A DNA stretch of 42,586 nucleotides, taken from assembly GCA_964536215.1 (NCBI GenBank), contig CAZHWT010000006.1, positions 1 through 42,586 on the forward strand. Direction: 5' to 3'. Numbering within the stretch: the stretch's first letter is position 1; every line of letters starts with the position of its first letter. The DNA comes from CAZHWT01 sp964536215 (GTDB lineage: Bacteria > Patescibacteriota > CAZHWT01). The notes beneath the pieces are model-generated. The model was not told where the DNA came from and did no database searches. It was given only the letters and a program-made list of their open reading frames with translations. Shown in pieces: positions 33,674 to 42,096 of this stretch. Made by a program: the position numbers and the translations under genes.

Positions 33674-34804
33674 TTAAAGTTTATCCGTTCTCAAATACCT
33701 TCTAAACTTTTCCACTGCCTTATCTAAGGCTCTCTTAGCTCGTTTATCCGACATTCCCTCTTCCCACCACACCCCTTTAATCTCCAAACCTTTCTCCTTG
33801 TTCAAGACCGGCTCAATTCGTCCCACCAGCCGGTCGCCATACAGCATTGGCAATACATAATAGCCAAACTTTCGCTTAGCTGCCGGCACATACACTTCCC
33901 ATTTATAATCAAAATCAAACAACTCCAAAATCATCCGCCTATCCCACAACACATTATCCAACGGCGCCAAAAACTTCATTTCTTTCACATCATCCGCACC
34001 CCCTCCTTCGGATTCCTTACTCCCCTCAAGACCTCTCGCATCCCCACCCCGCACCACATACACCGTCTTAACCCCGTCCACCCGCACTTCCACCAACCGC
34101 CCCGACTCCACCATCGCCTTAATCGTCGACCGCAGTTCTCGTCCTAGCCCAATCCCCAGCCAGCCCGTACCGCCTCCGCTAACCGGCAACATCCCCACCG
34201 CCCCAATCCGTCGTTCAATATGTTCTTCCACCGTCGGCACCAGCCTCGGCAAATCTGCAAATACCCGCTCCGGCAAATCATACTGCTTCCTCTGCCGCGT
34301 ATCCCGGGTTATGGCCAACTTTCCTTGCCGCCACAGCGTCTCCAGCGCCACTTTGCCCCAAGCATTCTCCTTGCGCCAGCCAATCTCCGTTACCCGATCA
34401 TCCACAATTCCACCCGTCATCACCGGACCATTCGCTTCTACAAACGCTACTACCTCATCCAGCTCCGCCGCATGTTGCTCGGCAAACTCATGTCGCGCCG
34501 ACCACATCTGTCCAGCCCCAAACCGTAAAAAGCCATAATCCTCCACCGGCAGCAAACACAACACTTTATCGAACCCTTCCACCACCCGCTGCTGCTCATA
34601 GGCCCATTCCCGAAAATCATCCGGATGATAGCCTTCCACTCGCGCCTGCAGCACCAAGTCCACATTCCGCCCACACGGATTAAGCGGATCATACTGCACC
34701 AACCGCAACCCCTCAAACACCTCCCGCGGCTGCCCCCACTTCCGCCCCAACAACCCCTGATGCCTCAACAAAAACCGTCGAGCTTGCTCTTTAGAAACAT
34801 TCAT
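33674..34804 (-). CDS. ycaQ: YcaQ/AlkX-family (HTH_42) DNA glycosylase
   Basis: This 376-residue protein belongs to the winged-helix HTH_42 family, whose characterised members (AlkZ, YcaQ/AlkX) are DNA glycosylases that unhook crosslinks or bulky adducts. The catalytic Q-x-D is Gln37-Tyr-Asp39 in VQYDPLNPCGRNVDLVLQAR, and the QxD form is that of AlkX. The C-terminal barrel segment FLAPLDNVLWDRRMI..FDFDYKWEVYVP and RKFGYYVLPML is characteristic. The ATG at 34804 is preferred over one six codons upstream, because a -10-like TATATT lies 6 nt before it, matching a pattern seen at six other genes here. Confidence 0.88.
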   Translation of the reverse strand: MNVSKEQARRFLLRHQGLLGRKWGQPREVFEGLRLVQYDPLNPCGRNVDLVLQARVEGYHPDDFREWAYEQQRVVEGFDKVLCLLPVEDYGFLRFGAGQMWSARHEFAEQHAAELDEVVAFVEANGPVMTGGIVDDRVTEIGWRKENAWGKVALETLWRQGKLAITRDTRQRKQYDLPERVFADLPRLVPTVEEHIERRIGAVGMLPVSGGGTGWLGIGLGRELRSTIKAMVESGRLVEVRVDGVKTVYVVRGGDARGLEGSKESEGGGADDVKEMKFLAPLDNVLWDRRMILELFDFDYKWEVYVPAAKRKFGYYVLPMLYGDRLVGRIEPVLNKEKGLEIKGVWWEEGMSDKRAKRALDKAVEKFRRYLRTDKL

Positions 34805-34810
34805 AAACCA

Positions 34811-34816
34811 AATATA
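34811..34816 (-). promoter_or_regulatory. -10 box, predicted leaderless start
   Basis: TATATT on the minus strand ends 6 nt before the ATG at 34804. No Shine-Dalgarno site is present. Confidence 0.5.
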
Positions 34817-34893
34817 ACCCAAATAGTAGCTATCAGCAATTCGGATACACGTCTATATATCTACTCGTCTACCCGCTTGTGCTACAACAAAAG

Positions 34894-34929
34894 ATGTACG
34901 TACACATGTACGTACACGTATATGTACAT
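34894..34929. repeat. ATGTACGTACACGTAT element, copy 2
   Basis: ATGTACGTACAC is directly duplicated (34894-34905, 34906-34917) and runs into GTATATGTACAT. The last 24 nt (34906-34929) equal the exact reverse complement of 37512-37535. Confidence 0.9.
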
Positions 34930-35003
34930 AAATCACTATACTCTTCAACCTAAAGCAATGCTCAGCCTCCCCAGCCTTCTCTCCCACCAACCAAGGATAA
35001 AGA

Positions 35004-35118
35004 GTAAATCGTTAATCGTAGATCGGAAATCGAAGCGGGGATTCCCAATCAAGTTGGGAATGACACCCTATTACCTTCAACCTTTAACCTTTAACCTTCA
35101 ACCCAGAACCTAGAACAG
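35004..35118. repeat. Mosaic: ATCG array, GAATGACA hairpin copy 2, AACC array
   Basis: This lies in the 587-nt gene-free gap 34805-35391. GTAAATC GTTAATC GTAGATC GGAAATC (35004-35031) is followed by GGGG and the hairpin ATTCCCAA-TCAAG-TTGGGAAT-GACA (35041-35065). Then come seven AACC-type 7-mers in exact register (35072-35118, for example AACCTTT AACCTTT AACCTTC). The same order of modules recurs at 37450-37790. Confidence 0.9.
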
Positions 35119-35217
35119 ATACCATTCTTCACTTCGCTCTCACTGGAATAGCACTCTCAAAACACCAAACTTGCTATTCAAAACTCAAGCATAACAGCCC
35201 TGGGACATAGGGAAATG

Positions 35218-35295
35218 GCATTTTGGGCATTTTGGAAATATCGGAGCTTACTCTATTCGTCCGCGTAATTCGTAATTCGAACCGCGTGATTCGAC
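35218..35295. repeat. 9-bp array followed by TTCG 7-bp array, copy 2
   Basis: GCATTTTGG x2 and AAATATCGG (35218-35244), then TATTCGT CCGCGTA ATTCGTA ATTCGAA CCGCGTG ATTCGAC (35254-35295). This is the same order and orientation as at 63-182 and 40575-40710. About 95 nt of plain sequence remains before dinB. Confidence 0.8.
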
Positions 35296-35391
35296 AACCC
35301 TACCCCTACTCGCTAGACGCTATCCGCTCCCTCATTTGACCAATCAGCCCCAAAACTATACACTACTCATATAACCTTTAAGGAGAAAACT

Positions 35392-35913
35392 ATGACCATA
35401 GTCGAACTTTTAGCTCAGCAACTTCGCGATGCTCACCAAACTTTACTCGGAACTCTAGAAGGAATAACCGACGAACAAGCCAATTTTCAACCCAAAGGCA
35501 AAGCCCTGTCCGTCGGCGCTGTCTGGGTTCACTTAGCTGAAAGCGAAGATATGTTCCTCAGCACTATTACCGGCCAACCCACTCTAGAAGCCAGTCAATT
35601 CGCCGGCAAAACAGGTTTTGACCAACCACAACCCACTGACAATTGGGCCGAAACCTATCCCAAATGGGCCAAAGAGGTTAATATCAACGTCGCTCAACTT
35701 CGCACCTTCACCGAAGCCATCTTTGCCGCCAGCGAAAGCTTTATGGCCACTCTTAAACCAGAAACCCTCGAAGAAACCCGCGATATGGGCTCCATGGGTC
35801 AACCCACCGTCCAAACCATCATCAGCAGCTATCTCATCGCTCACTGCAACCAAATCACCGGAGAAATCTCCGCCATCAAAGGCGTACAAGGCCTCCAAGG
35901 CTACCCCTGGTAA
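35392..35913 (+). CDS. DinB-like family protein
   Basis: This 173-residue four-helix-bundle protein is of the DinB/DUF664 type, a family that often binds a divalent metal through three histidines; some members are thiol-dependent transferases. His47 lies in GAVWVHLAESEDMFL and another His in SSYLIAHCNQITGEISAIKG. The last residues QGLQGYPW are also familiar. The exact reaction is unknown. AAGGAG lies 7 nt before the ATG, so translation is led by a normal Shine-Dalgarno site. Confidence 0.85.
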   Translation: MTIVELLAQQLRDAHQTLLGTLEGITDEQANFQPKGKALSVGAVWVHLAESEDMFLSTITGQPTLEASQFAGKTGFDQPQPTDNWAETYPKWAKEVNINVAQLRTFTEAIFAASESFMATLKPETLEETRDMGSMGQPTVQTIISSYLIAHCNQITGEISAIKGVQGLQGYPW

Positions 35914-36056
35914 CTTGTCTAGTGACAAGTTACGGAATAGGCAATTAAGAATCCTGAATAAAGAATTCGCAATTACGTTGCTATTCAATATTCGGGATTC
36001 TAAATTCCAACTTCTAACTCACCCATCTCTCCCCGACCATATCGGGATACCTGGCA

Positions 36057-37271
36057 TCATTGCAGTTGCAACTTGTCTGTTGCAATAGCATCTAAAGCCG
36101 CTCGCTCACCAGCAGATAATTCCTTATCAAAAAAGACAGCCGCACTCAAATATAGTGCACGATTACTGCTAAAAGTGGCCACATTATTGGCCACAATCAA
36201 TTCGCCGTAGCTTCCAACCGCCCCTTCATCAGTTAAATACGCATTTACCGCCAACCCGTCCCCTTCGTGGTATCGTACATACACCGACTTCCACCCATCT
36301 GCCAGTGGCGCACTAACCAATGCTGCTTCACGAGTAGAAGAACTAGTATGTGGGGCTCCATTCCAGCTGTAGCCGGGGAGAAGATTGCCATCATCATCGA
36401 ATTGAGGGCAAAGAGTCGTTGCATGATCCTTTTGTTCCAACTGTATATTATCCATTTTGTACGTCAGATTACTAATATCTGGATTCCTGCGATACAAGCC
36501 CCAACCCACCCTACCCGATTCTGCAGGCAAAACCTTAATTCCCACTGCACGCTTCCAACCGTTTAGTAACGAAACCTCCGTCCAATCTGCAGACCCAGAA
36601 ATGTATCCCGCATCAGCCCGATAGGCAAATATATACAATTCTGCCGACATCTCAACAGGTTGAAAATAATCAAACATCACAGTCCATGCCTGCCCAGCAT
36701 GCACGCCATTACTTACCGGAAGCGCCGATACTCCAAAAGATGATGCTGTCGCATCTTCACCTCTAATTGTTTCTATCTTTAGAGCCCCTCCATCGTGGGT
36801 AATATTCACAGTAGTATTTGCAGGTTGATACTTTGATACCCCACTAATATCAGACGTAAAATAGGGATTGCTAAAAACATTAGTCGTCCCCTCTTCTATC
36901 AACCACTCGTCTCCAATTACCCGCAGCGCTCCACCAGAAACAGGCGTAACAATACCTGACTTTGTATATGACCCCTTAGGACTAAGCAATAACATAGCTG
37001 TCGAACTTGGCGGCAGAGATGGCGCTGGTAGCCAATTCGTACCATAAGGAGTTACTGTCAACACCGACCCCACTGGCCCAGGCGGCAATTTAATCGGACC
37101 ATTAGCCGAACCAACTACTATCTCGCCCAGCCCTGGCACCAGTGCAGCAATATCCGATGACCGCACCACCGATTTAAGCGATCCATCACCATTGTGTTCT
37201 ACCGACAAAAACTCATTCAGGAGTTCACCCCAGTTACCTGCATCACCACCTGGTTTGGGTAGCCTCGGCAT
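36057..37271 (-). CDS. Phage-tail-like surface or structural protein
   Basis: This 404-residue protein begins MPRLPKPGGDAGNWGELLNE and continues FLSVEHNGDGSLK, an N-terminal module that recurs in Saccharibacteria and in actinophage-type tail proteins. The middle is beta-rich with a carbohydrate-binding-like jelly-roll look (FTSDISGVSKYQP ... YKMDNIQLEQKDHAT). The segment PGYSWNGAPHTSSSTRE matches the phage minor tail motif 'GYSWTGTAHASTSTR'. The C-terminus is LamG-like. The start at 37271 is chosen because GGAGG lies 8 nt upstream; the frame is open 32 codons more, but those codons come from a dispersed repeat. No other phage gene is near, so it is a lone remnant or a domesticated adhesin (inference). 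Confidence 0.75.
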   Translation of the reverse strand: MPRLPKPGGDAGNWGELLNEFLSVEHNGDGSLKSVVRSSDIAALVPGLGEIVVGSANGPIKLPPGPVGSVLTVTPYGTNWLPAPSLPPSSTAMLLLSPKGSYTKSGIVTPVSGGALRVIGDEWLIEEGTTNVFSNPYFTSDISGVSKYQPANTTVNITHDGGALKIETIRGEDATASSFGVSALPVSNGVHAGQAWTVMFDYFQPVEMSAELYIFAYRADAGYISGSADWTEVSLLNGWKRAVGIKVLPAESGRVGWGLYRRNPDISNLTYKMDNIQLEQKDHATTLCPQFDDDGNLLPGYSWNGAPHTSSSTREAALVSAPLADGWKSVYVRYHEGDGLAVNAYLTDEGAVGSYGELIVANNVATFSSNRALYLSAAVFFDKELSAGERAALDAIATDKLQLQ

Positions 37272-37306
37272 TAGGGAAACCTCCAGGCAAGGGAGCGAGA
37301 GGTAAG

Positions 37307-37337
37307 ATTGCCACGTCGTTCCACTCCTCGCAATGAC
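37307..37337. repeat. ATTGC...GCAATGAC dispersed element
   Basis: AGATTGCCACGTCGTT ... CTCGCAATGACA, with a 5-bp stem (ATTGC/GCAAT). It resembles a small repeat I recall from many bacterial genomes and shares the AATGACA end with the GAATGACA hairpins here. Confidence 0.65.
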
Positions 37338-37449
37338 AAAGTGTTTGTACGACGAACTATGAACCATGAACGATGAACAGCATATTCCATGCCACCATGG
37401 TACCTGGAACAGACAAGCGAGTGCAACCGAGAGGGTAGATCGTTAAAGG

Positions 37450-37623
37450 TAAATCGTTGATCGTAGATCGTTAATCGTAGATCGTAATCTGCATATGTAA
37501 CGTTGGGATATATGTACATATACGTGTACGTACATAGGCCATTTTATCTCTGTAAAATTGCTGAAGGATGGGGGGAGAATTGTTAATCGTATATCGTTAA
37601 TCGCAAATCGTATATCGTACATC
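37450..37623. repeat. Two ATCG 7-bp arrays flanking element copy 3
   Basis: TAAATCG TTGATCG TAGATCG TTAATCG TAGATCG TAATCTG (37450-37491) and GTTAATC GTATATC GTTAATC GCAAATC GTATATC GTACATC (37582-37623) are both in perfect register. Between them, at 37512-37535, lies the third copy of the ATGTACGTACACGTAT element in inverse orientation. The gap 37272-37789 (518 nt) contains only repeats; I see no gene. Confidence 0.92.
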
Positions 37624-37704
37624 GAAACTTGTCCAAGTAACTTTTGTTCGCCTCTGGGGAAAAGTAACCCTTGTCCGCCTCCGGCGGAAATAACCTCATA
37701 GGGG

Positions 37705-37790
37705 ATTCTCAATCAAGTTGAGAATGACAAAGACAGCAATCCTTCACCCTTAAACCTTTAACCTTCAACCTCTAGCCCAACTCGCAACCT
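37705..37790. repeat. GAATGACA hairpin copy 3 and AACC 7-bp array
   Basis: GGGG then ATTCTCAA-TCAAG-TTGAGAAT-GACA (37705-37728), followed by TTAAACC TTTAACC TTCAACC TCTAGCC CAACTCG CAACCTC (37750-37790). The array reaches the hrpA stop codon. A little upstream, 37640-37690 holds GTCCGCCTCCGGCGG-type sequence also found near 14070 and 15000. Confidence 0.88.
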
Positions 37791-40440
37791 CAGTTCGTCC
37801 AGCTCTCCCCCGGCCGAGAGGCCTTGCGGCGCTTACCTTTATCCTTCCGCTTGCGTGCCTCGTGCTTAGCCCGCCCTTTGCGCCGCGGCTTCTCCTTTTC
37901 TTTCTTACCGTTTTTATCCCTATGGTGCCGTCGGTCTTCATTCATCAAATGCTGCGGCAACCGCTTACCGCTGTACTGTCGACCAATCTCCATCCCGCTC
38001 AACGTCGTAATCGTATACTGTCCCACCACCGTACCCTTCCACGGATGCACCAACGCCTCCTGCTTGGTTGACAACAAATGAGGTGCCAGACTCTCCAACC
38101 AAGCCAATTCCACTGCCTGCACATTTACCGCATAGGTCGACCCATTAATCTGCAAAATCTCAGTAAAAACAATAATTGGCGGCTTCCGGTCAGCCCACAC
38201 ACTACCTGGATGAATCCTCATGGTAGTCCCGTCCGCCCGCTGGTACTCATAATTCCCCTTCTTAACCGCAATATTCTGCAACAGCCCCGCTGTAATCGCC
38301 TGCCCCAGCACCTGGTAGTGCGACGAGTTTCGAGTTTCGAGTTTCGAGTTTCGAGTTTTACCTTTTTTTGGATCTTGGATCTTAGATCTTGATTCTTCAT
38401 CGCGCAGCGATGTCACTGGTATCTCCAGCCACCCCACCAAATTCTCCAACTGATCCATAATCAGCAAAATCTCATTCAACACATGGTGATTCAAATAATG
38501 CTGCTCTGCCCACTCCTGGCGATAGACTGGATTCTGCTTTTGGTATAACGGGATTATTTTTAACAACGTAAACAAATCACCCTGCTTATCTAGCAACTTA
38601 TCCCTAGCCGCATCGGCCGCTATCTCCTCGCCAATTGGCCGCACAAACACCGTATTAGTCGACAAACAAGCCGCAATGGTCAAAATCTCCCGCACACAGC
38701 CAAAATGCTGTGCCTCCAAAATCATCCGGGCAATCCGCGGCTCCACCGGCAACGACACCATTTGCTCGCCCAATGGCGTAATCTTATCCTCCTTATCCAG
38801 CGCGCCCAGCACCTTCAGCGCCACCATGGCATTATGGACTGCCCCCTTAGCTGGTCGGTTCATAAAATCAAACTGCTCCAAATCAGGAATGCCCAACTGA
38901 CTCATCCGCAACACTGCCCCCGCCAAATCTTCCCGCTGAATCTCCGGCGTCGAATACTCCGGCCGTTTAAACTGCCCCGGCAACAAATAGCCCACCCGTC
39001 CAGTGTCGTATTCTTCCTTATTAAATAACGGCAAATACGTCCCCGGCCGCGTCCGCCCAGCTCGACCTTGCCGCTGCCGTAAGCCAGCCTTAGAGTGCTC
39101 AATGGTCAACAAAGCGCCAATGCCGTACCTATGATTAAACGTCATCTCTCTAATCAACCCTGAATCAATCACAAACCCCAAATCCTCCACCGTAATCGAA
39201 GTCTCAGCAATATTAGTCGCTACCACAATCTTACGTTTAGGCCCTGGCTGAAAAATGAGCTGCTGTTCCGCCTGATCCATCTCCGAATGCGCCGGCAATG
39301 GCAGCCAATCCTGATGCCCCAACAATTCCAAATACTCAATCGTCTCCGCAATTTCCCGCTTCCCCGGCATAAAAATCAGCACATGACCGGAGTGCGACTG
39401 CTCCACATCCGCAGAAGCCAGGGAAGCAATATTCGTATCCGTATCCGCATTTCTTGCCGCCTTGCTGCCTTGCTGCCTCGCTGCCTCATCATTTGCAACT
39501 GGACGCTGGACGCTGGACGCTTCATCTATATTCGCACTCCTAGCTACCTCGCTACCTTGCCCCCTCGCTGCCTGAGTATGTATCACATGCGCCTTATACG
39601 CCGCCAGCGCCGGCAAAGAAGCCACCTCCCCCGACTCATGGAACAACGCCAAAGCTGCCTGATTATCTTCCGCTGTCAAATACTCGGTCGCAATCGGAAA
39701 CGACCGCCCTTCCACCGTAATCACTGGCGCATTATCAAAATACTCCGAAAATCGACCCGNNNNNNNNNNNNNNNNNNNNNNNNNNNNNNNNNNNNNNNNN
39801 NNNNNNNNNNNNNNNNNNNNNNNNNNNNNNNNNNNNNNNNNNNNNNNNNNNNNNNNNNNCGCCCTTCCACCGTAATCACTGGCGCATTATCAAAATACTC
39901 CGAAAATCGACCCGTATCGATAGTGGCCGACATCACAATCACTTTTAAATCCGACCGCTGTTGCAGCGCCCGCTTGGCCAATCCCATGCCAATATCCGTA
40001 TTCAGCCCCTGCTCATGAGCCTCATCAAAAATCAGCACATTATACTTAGTAAACAACGGGTCATGTGCCGCCTCCTGCAGCAAAATCCCCTCCGTCATAA
40101 ACTTTAACTTTGTCCCTTCCATCGTCTTATCATCAAATCGGATCTGGTACCCCACCTCTTCACCTACTTCACAGCCATACAACCGAGCCACAAACTCCGC
40201 CACCGACGTAGCCGCAATCCGCCGCGGCTGAGTAATACCAATCCGCCGCTCATCCGCCAACCCCTGCCGCAACAAATGCAGCCCCACCTGAGTCGTCTTA
40301 CCACTACCAGTTGCGCCAATAATCACCGTAGCCGGATTATCCCGCACCGTCTGCGTAATTTCCGCCAACCGCGGCACAATCGGCAAATCCGATAAATCGG
40401 GCAAATCCGGCTCTTTAATTGGATCGAGGGAATTATTCAC
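37790..40440 (-). CDS. hrpA: HrpA/HrpB-type DEAH-box ATP-dependent helicase
   Basis: The gene spans an artificial 100-N gap. Merging the identical 55-nt ends gives 832 codons in one frame (831 residues). Motif I is GATGSGKTTQ, motif II LIFDEAHEQG, motif III SATID and motif VI RQGRAGRTRPG, followed by winged-helix and HA2-type domains and a very basic tail (KKEKEKPRRKGRAKHEARKRK). The family unwinds RNA, with roles in ribosome rescue and RNA processing. Two insertions are repeat-derived: about 60 residues between the RecA domains (39459-39573) and about 25 after VTSLRDEES (38324-38397). The N-terminal PDLPDLSDLP is encoded by 9-bp units. TGG-TATGAT ends 6 nt before the ATG. Not clearly hrpA rather than hrpB. 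Confidence 0.9.
38324..38397 (-). repeat. Two 7-bp arrays inside hrpA: (CGAGTTT)5 and (GGATCTT)4
   Basis: Written on the plus strand, five exact CGAGTTT copies (38324-38358) are followed by a T7 run (38363-38369) and then GGATCTT GGATCTT AGATCTT GATTCTT (38370-38397). They encode the segment RSKIQDPKKGK-TRNSKLETRNSS. Because 7 is not a multiple of 3, gain or loss of a unit would shift the frame. Confidence 0.93.
39459..39573 (-). repeat. 8-bp and AGCGTCC 7-bp arrays inside hrpA
   Basis: Plus strand: GCTGCCTT-type 8-mers (about 39459-39488), three exact GGACGCT copies (39501-39521, sense AGCGTCC) and GCTACCTC-type 8-mers (about 39542-39573). They encode Ala/Arg/Gln/Ser-rich residues between the two helicase RecA domains, including EASSVQRPVA. 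Confidence 0.9.
39760..39859. other. 100-N scaffold gap, probably artefactual
   Basis: Exactly 100 N. The 55 nt on its left (39705-39759) are identical to the 55 nt on its right (39860-39914). Collapsing the overlap keeps the helicase frame open. A 55-nt overlap is what two contigs from a k=55-type assembly would share. Confidence 0.9.
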
Positions 40441-40446
40441 TACTCC

Positions 40447-40455
40447 ATCATACCA
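40447..40455 (-). promoter_or_regulatory. Extended -10 promoter of hrpA
   Basis: On the minus strand, TGG-TATGAT ends 6 nt before the ATG at 40440. The six spacer bases GGAGTA could alternatively serve as a Shine-Dalgarno site from an upstream start. Confidence 0.55.
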
Positions 40456-40467
40456 TCCAGGAGATAG

Positions 40468-40714
40468 CGTATTCGTTTATTCGTTGATTCGATGCTTCGT
40501 TATTCGTTATTCGCATAACTACTCACTACTCACCACTCACCTAGGTATCCTTGGGCTCCTAGGGGGGGAAAATGGTGTATTGGGCATATTGGGCATATTA
40601 GGCGTATTGGAACCGTGTCATTCGTATATTCGCATATTTGCAGCATTCGCATTGCCATTCGTAATTCGGATGCTACCTATTCGTATATTCGTAAAACTAT
40701 AAACTAAAAACTCA
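40468..40714. repeat. Composite arrays: TTCG, ACTCACT, 9-bp, TTCG, AAAC
   Basis: The gap 40441-40722 is repeat throughout. TTCG 7-mers pass in register into CATAACT ACTCACT ACTCACC ACTCACC (to about 40543). Then come four 9-mers GTGTATTGG GCATATTGG GCATATTAG GCGTATTGG (40575-40610), more TTCG 7-mers with the 27-nt module shared with 153-179, and AAACTAT AAACTAA AAACTCA (40694-40714). Confidence 0.88.
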
Positions 40715-40722
40715 TTCGTATC

Positions 40723-41376
40723 TCAGTTCATGATACTAATCGCCCGCGCCGCCACTAACACCACCGTCACCACCGCCACAAACGATTGCGTCATCATCAA
40801 CAACTTAGCTCGGTGCGTTAACGGCTGTGTATCTGCTGAAGCAAAATTTGTCACATTAGTCACCGATAAATACAAGTAATCCAAAAATCCCGGCACCCAC
40901 TCCGCCCCAAACAATTGCGGATGCAACATCTGAGGGAACAAAAAGTCCTGCTTAGTCGCAGAATTTGTCACCCGTCGATCCGGCCCACCCCCATCCACCT
41001 CCCAATACCACAGCGCAAACATCAATATATTAGTCACATAGATATTTAGCCCGTTCAGCAACAAACTTCTCCCCGTCACCGCTACAGAACCATAAAACAG
41101 CGCCTCCAACAACAGTAATAATGACGCCGCATTAGCAATCGTAATAACCCCAATCACCACCACCATCAACCCTCGTCGCGACTTAGAAATCCGCCCGTAC
41201 CCTCGTGGTGTTATCAGCGCCACTAACACCATTAACGCCAATTCCAAACTAATCAAAATATACTTGTTATACGGAACTAGGCTGGAATTAGTCAGCAACT
41301 GCAACCCAATCACCGCCAACATCACAACTTGCACATGCCACAATGGGTCTCGACCACCTTGAAAAAGCTTAAACAT
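40723..41376 (-). CDS. Ion-channel-like membrane protein (DUF1345-like)
   Basis: A 217-residue protein with about six hydrophobic helices. The C-terminal part, FLDYLYLSVTNVTNFASADTQPLT followed by AKLLMMTQSFVAVVTVVLVAARAI, resembles the pore-loop-plus-helix of two-TM channels and of DUF1345 proteins, though the selectivity TVGYGD is replaced by a diverged NFASADT. Ion transport is therefore unproven. A -10-like TATACT lies 8 nt before the ATG with no Shine-Dalgarno site. Confidence 0.75.
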   Translation of the reverse strand: MFKLFQGGRDPLWHVQVVMLAVIGLQLLTNSSLVPYNKYILISLELALMVLVALITPRGYGRISKSRRGLMVVVIGVITIANAASLLLLLEALFYGSVAVTGRSLLLNGLNIYVTNILMFALWYWEVDGGGPDRRVTNSATKQDFLFPQMLHPQLFGAEWVPGFLDYLYLSVTNVTNFASADTQPLTHRAKLLMMTQSFVAVVTVVLVAARAISIMN

Positions 41377-41474
41377 ACCTAACCAGTATATAACTCAACA
41401 TACAAAGCGCAAAGCAATCAGCGGCTAGACTATGCTACACACCTATCGCTATACACCACCCATACCGTATCCTG

Positions 41475-41480
41475 TATACT
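41475..41480 (+). promoter_or_regulatory. -10 box, predicted leaderless start
   Basis: TATACT ends 6 nt before the ATG at 41487. No Shine-Dalgarno site is present. Confidence 0.6.
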
Positions 41481-41486
41481 AAATCC

Positions 41487-41981
41487 ATGTCTCAACCCAT
41501 CCATCCCGAAGCCAAGATTGGCCATGTTCATCTTAAAGTCACTGACATGGCCCGCTCTATTAAATTTTACCAAGACATCTTAGGCTTCGAGCTCGTCGAC
41601 GACTTCGGCTCTGCGGCTTTCCTCTCCGCCGGCGGCTACCATCACCACATTGGTCTCAATACCTGGGACAGCCATCGCGGTCATCCACCCGCTGGTCACA
41701 CGGGACTCTACCACGCCGCCATTCTCTATCCCACCCGCAAAGAATTGGCCAAAGCTCTCCAGCGCCTCATCAATCACAATTATCCCATCCAAGGTGCCGC
41801 CGACCACGGTGTTAGCCAGGCTATTTATCTGGAAGACCCTGACCACAACGGCCTGGAATTATACTGGGACAAACCCAAATCGGATTGGCCCATCAAAAAC
41901 GGCAAAATTACCATGACCACCGACCCCCTGGATTTAGACGATCTCCTATCAGAAGCTCATCATCGCCCACGCATAAGTTAA
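41487..41981 (+). CDS. VOC family protein, CatE-like (catechol 2,3-dioxygenase-like)
   Basis: A 164-residue vicinal-oxygen-chelate protein. The first beta-alpha-beta unit contains IGHVHLKVTDMARSIKFYQDILGF with a metal-ligand His, then FLSAGGYHHHIGLNTW. The second has GLYHAAILYPTR and the metal-ligand Glu in DPDHNGLELYWD. GAADHGVSQAIYLEDPD is typical of the CatE subgroup. It has one VOC domain pair, shorter than full extradiol dioxygenases, so a ring-cleaving activity is not assured. It converges on DUF488. Confidence 0.88.
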   Translation: MSQPIHPEAKIGHVHLKVTDMARSIKFYQDILGFELVDDFGSAAFLSAGGYHHHIGLNTWDSHRGHPPAGHTGLYHAAILYPTRKELAKALQRLINHNYPIQGAADHGVSQAIYLEDPDHNGLELYWDKPKSDWPIKNGKITMTTDPLDLDDLLSEAHHRPRIS

Positions 41982-42096
41982 AGGCACAGGAAGCCACACC
42001 ATAACCAAATTCGAACTACCAAAGCGAGAAATACGAAACAAATTAAAATAATAAAATATTTAAAAACAAAGACAAATTGGCCAAAACCACTAACAA

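Noticed and set aside
35584..35988. Long minus-strand reading frame opposite dinB
   Set aside because: It mirrors dinB codons and has no recognisable protein features.
37272..37367. N-terminal 32-residue extension of the tail-like protein
   Set aside because: It comes from the ATTGC...GCAATGAC repeat; the ATG at 37271 has GGAGG 8 nt upstream and begins the known module.
37450..37623. CRISPR array
   Set aside because: Units are 7 nt, degenerate and contiguous, with no spacers of uniform length and no cas genes nearby.
39705..39914. A true 55-bp direct repeat or an insertion in hrpA
   Set aside because: Identical ends around exactly 100 N, and an intact frame after merging, point to a scaffold artefact.
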